Assembly (NCBI GenBank): GCA_945907335.1 | Contig: CAMDSU010000001.1 | Coordinates: forward strand, 1 to 33,874 | DNA length: 33,874 nt | Source of the DNA: Bordetella parapertussis | GTDB taxonomy: Bacteria; Pseudomonadota; Gammaproteobacteria; Burkholderiales; Burkholderiaceae_C | Reading direction: 5' to 3' | Shown here: positions 32,541 through 33,874 of the stretch, piece by piece | Layout: each line of letters opens with the position of its first letter | Position numbering within the stretch: position 1 is the stretch's first letter | The notes under the pieces: generated by a model | Databases searched by the model: none | What the model was told of the DNA's origin: nothing | What the model saw: only the letters and a program-made list of their open reading frames with translations | Translations under genes and position numbers: made by a program

Positions 32541-33874
32541 ATGGCAAATACATTGAGCGAAAAATTGTCGCGCATGGTCCGGCAAATCAGCGGACAAGCG
32601 CGAATCACCGAATCCAATGTGGCGGACATGCTGCGCGAAGTGCGCATGGCGCTGCTCGAAGCCGACGTGGCGCTGCCGGTGGTGCGCGATTTCATTGCCC
32701 GCGTCAAAGAGCGGGCGCTGGGCCAAGAAGTGATTGGCTCTCTGACCCCGGGGCAGGTGCTGGTCAGTATCGTGCAACGCGAACTCAGCGCGACCATGGG
32801 CGAAGGTGTCAGCGATATCAATTTGGCGGCACAACCGCCAGCGGTGATATTGATGGCGGGTTTGCAAGGCGCGGGTAAAACCACCACCACGGCCAAACTC
32901 GCCAAACACCTGATCACCAAGCGCAAGAAAAAAGTGTTGACCGTGTCAGCTGACGTTTACCGCCCGGCCGCCATCGAGCAGTTGAAAAGCGTGACAGCAC
33001 AGGCAGGTGCGGAATGGTTTCCCAGTGACCCATCGCAAAAACCTGTAAACATTGTGTTGGCTGCGTTGGACTATGCACGCAAACATTATGTGGATGTGCT
33101 GCTGGTGGACACCGCCGGTCGCTTGGCCATTGATGAAGCATTGATGAACGAGATCAAGGCTTTGCATGCGGCGGTGAATCCGGTCGAGACTTTGTTTGTG
33201 GTTGACGCCATGCTCGGACAAGATGCCATCAACACCGCCAAGGCATTCAAAGACGCCTTGCCATTGACCGGCATCGTGCTGACCAAAACCGATGGCGATT
33301 CACGCGGCGGCGCGGCGCTGTCGGTGCGACAAATCACCGGCGCGCCGATTAAATTTGCTGGCACCAGCGAAAAAATTGACGGCCTCGAAGCCTTTGACGC
33401 CGAGCGTCACGCCGGGCGCATGCTCGGCATGGGTGACATCGTGGCGTTGGTCGAGCAAGTCACGGCCAATGTGGATATGGAAGCCGCGCAAAAAATGGCG
33501 GCCAAGTTGAAAAGCGGCGACGGTTTCGATCTGAATGATTTTTTGTCACAAATTCAGCAAATGAAACAAATGGGCGGCTTGTCCAGCCTGATGGACAAAA
33601 TGCCCGGGCAAATAGCGGCCAAAGCCAAGGACGTGGATATCAACCGCGCAGAAAAAGAAATGGTGAAAAAGCAAGGCATCATCCACAGCATGACGCCCCG
33701 CGAACGCGCCAAGCCCGACATCATCAAAGCCACGCGCAAGCGTCGCATCGCCACCGGTGCGGGTGTTCAGGTGCAAGACGTGAACCGCTTGCTTAACGAG
33801 TTCAGCCAGATGCAAGACATGATGAAAAAAATGCGCGGCGGTGGCTTGATGAAAATGATGAAAAAACTAGGCGG
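32541..33874 (+). CDS. ffh: Signal recognition particle protein Ffh, 3' end beyond the window
   Basis: Ffh binds 4.5S RNA and targets nascent inner-membrane proteins to FtsY and the translocon. The frame runs open from ATG 32541 (AAGG eight bases upstream) to the window edge, 444 codons, so only a few C-terminal residues are missing. The N domain starts MANTLSEKLSRMVRQISG; the G domain has GLQGAGKTTTTAKLA (about residues 108-122), DTAGR near 190 and TKTDGDSRGGAAL near 248; the methionine-rich M domain has GGLSSLMDKMPGQ and ends in MMKKMRGGGLMKMMKKLGG. The 4.5S RNA gene is not in this window. Confidence 0.96.
   Translation, partial: MANTLSEKLSRMVRQISGQARITESNVADMLREVRMALLEADVALPVVRDFIARVKERALGQEVIGSLTPGQVLVSIVQRELSATMGEGVSDINLAAQPPAVILMAGLQGAGKTTTTAKLAKHLITKRKKKVLTVSADVYRPAAIEQLKSVTAQAGAEWFPSDPSQKPVNIVLAALDYARKHYVDVLLVDTAGRLAIDEALMNEIKALHAAVNPVETLFVVDAMLGQDAINTAKAFKDALPLTGIVLTKTDGDSRGGAALSVRQITGAPIKFAGTSEKIDGLEAFDAERHAGRMLGMGDIVALVEQVTANVDMEAAQKMAAKLKSGDGFDLNDFLSQIQQMKQMGGLSSLMDKMPGQIAAKAKDVDINRAEKEMVKKQGIIHSMTPRERAKPDIIKATRKRRIATGAGVQVQDVNRLLNEFSQMQDMMKKMRGGGLMKMMKKLG

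Noticed and set aside
1..33874. Search for tRNA, rRNA, 4.5S RNA, CRISPR arrays, insertion sequences and prophage genes
   Set aside because: No cloverleaf-like segments, regularly spaced repeats, transposase motifs or phage-type genes were noticed; the only tandem repeat is the one in the histone-like gene. A covariance-model scan would be the decisive test for structured RNAs.

Overview
The window reads as a stretch of chromosome from a betaproteobacterium, most likely Burkholderiales (Comamonadaceae-like). The division and cell-wall cluster with a GTG-started lpxC, the order accB-accC-prmA followed by a zinc-ribbon/DUF3426 gene, the Lys/Ala-rich histone H1-like protein, and nrdA-nrdB with a PP0621/CcsA-like/AmpD neighbourhood all fit that group. 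This placement rests on gene order and protein resemblance recalled from knowledge, not on a search. Coding density is very high and no intergenic gap exceeds about 225 bases. I saw no tRNA, rRNA, insertion sequence, phage gene or CRISPR array.

Layout. (1) 1-9266, + strand: the distal half of the dcw cluster, murD (3' end only), ftsW, murG, murC, ddl, ftsQ, ftsA, ftsZ, then lpxC. It covers lipid II synthesis, septal glycan polymerisation, the Z-ring and its membrane tether, and the committed step of lipid A. (2) 9277-13494, - strand: an exoribonuclease II-family gene, a TonB-like protein, mtgA and ruvC, all joined by 4-base overlaps. (3) 13562-18478, + strand: rodA, a beta-hydroxyacid dehydrogenase, tldD, then a DAHP synthase (aroG) preceded by a short Phe/Tyr-rich leader ORF and an attenuator. 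(4) 18561-19967, - strand: mpl. (5) 20059-25583, + strand: a conserved hypothetical, a TlpA-like thioredoxin, accB, accC, prmA, a zinc-ribbon/DUF3426 membrane protein and a PfkB-family (adenosine-kinase-like) kinase. (6) 25636-32467, - strand: ccsA-like gene, PP0621-family gene and ampD as one overlapping unit, then nrdA, nrdB and the histone-like gene. (7) 32541 to the end, + strand: ffh, cut by the window edge.

How the genes fit together. Murein is the main theme: precursor synthesis (murD, murG, murC, ddl), polymerisation (ftsW, rodA, mtgA), division scaffold (ftsQAZ) and recycling (ampD, mpl). Lipid A (lpxC) and fatty acid supply (accBC) add the other envelope polymers. nrdAB supplies dNTPs and ffh targets membrane proteins.

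The most interesting signals are regulatory. First, a 22-codon Phe/Tyr-rich leader ORF sits before aroG, with two identical 8-mers that compete for one complementary 8-mer next to a T-run: a textbook ribosome-mediated attenuator. Second, eight genes that begin transcription units have a -10-like hexamer 6-8 bases before the start codon and no evident Shine-Dalgarno sequence, which suggests leaderless mRNAs. Third, a pair of NrdR-type boxes overlaps a good sigma-70 promoter ahead of nrdA. No undescribed multi-gene system such as a defence island is visible.
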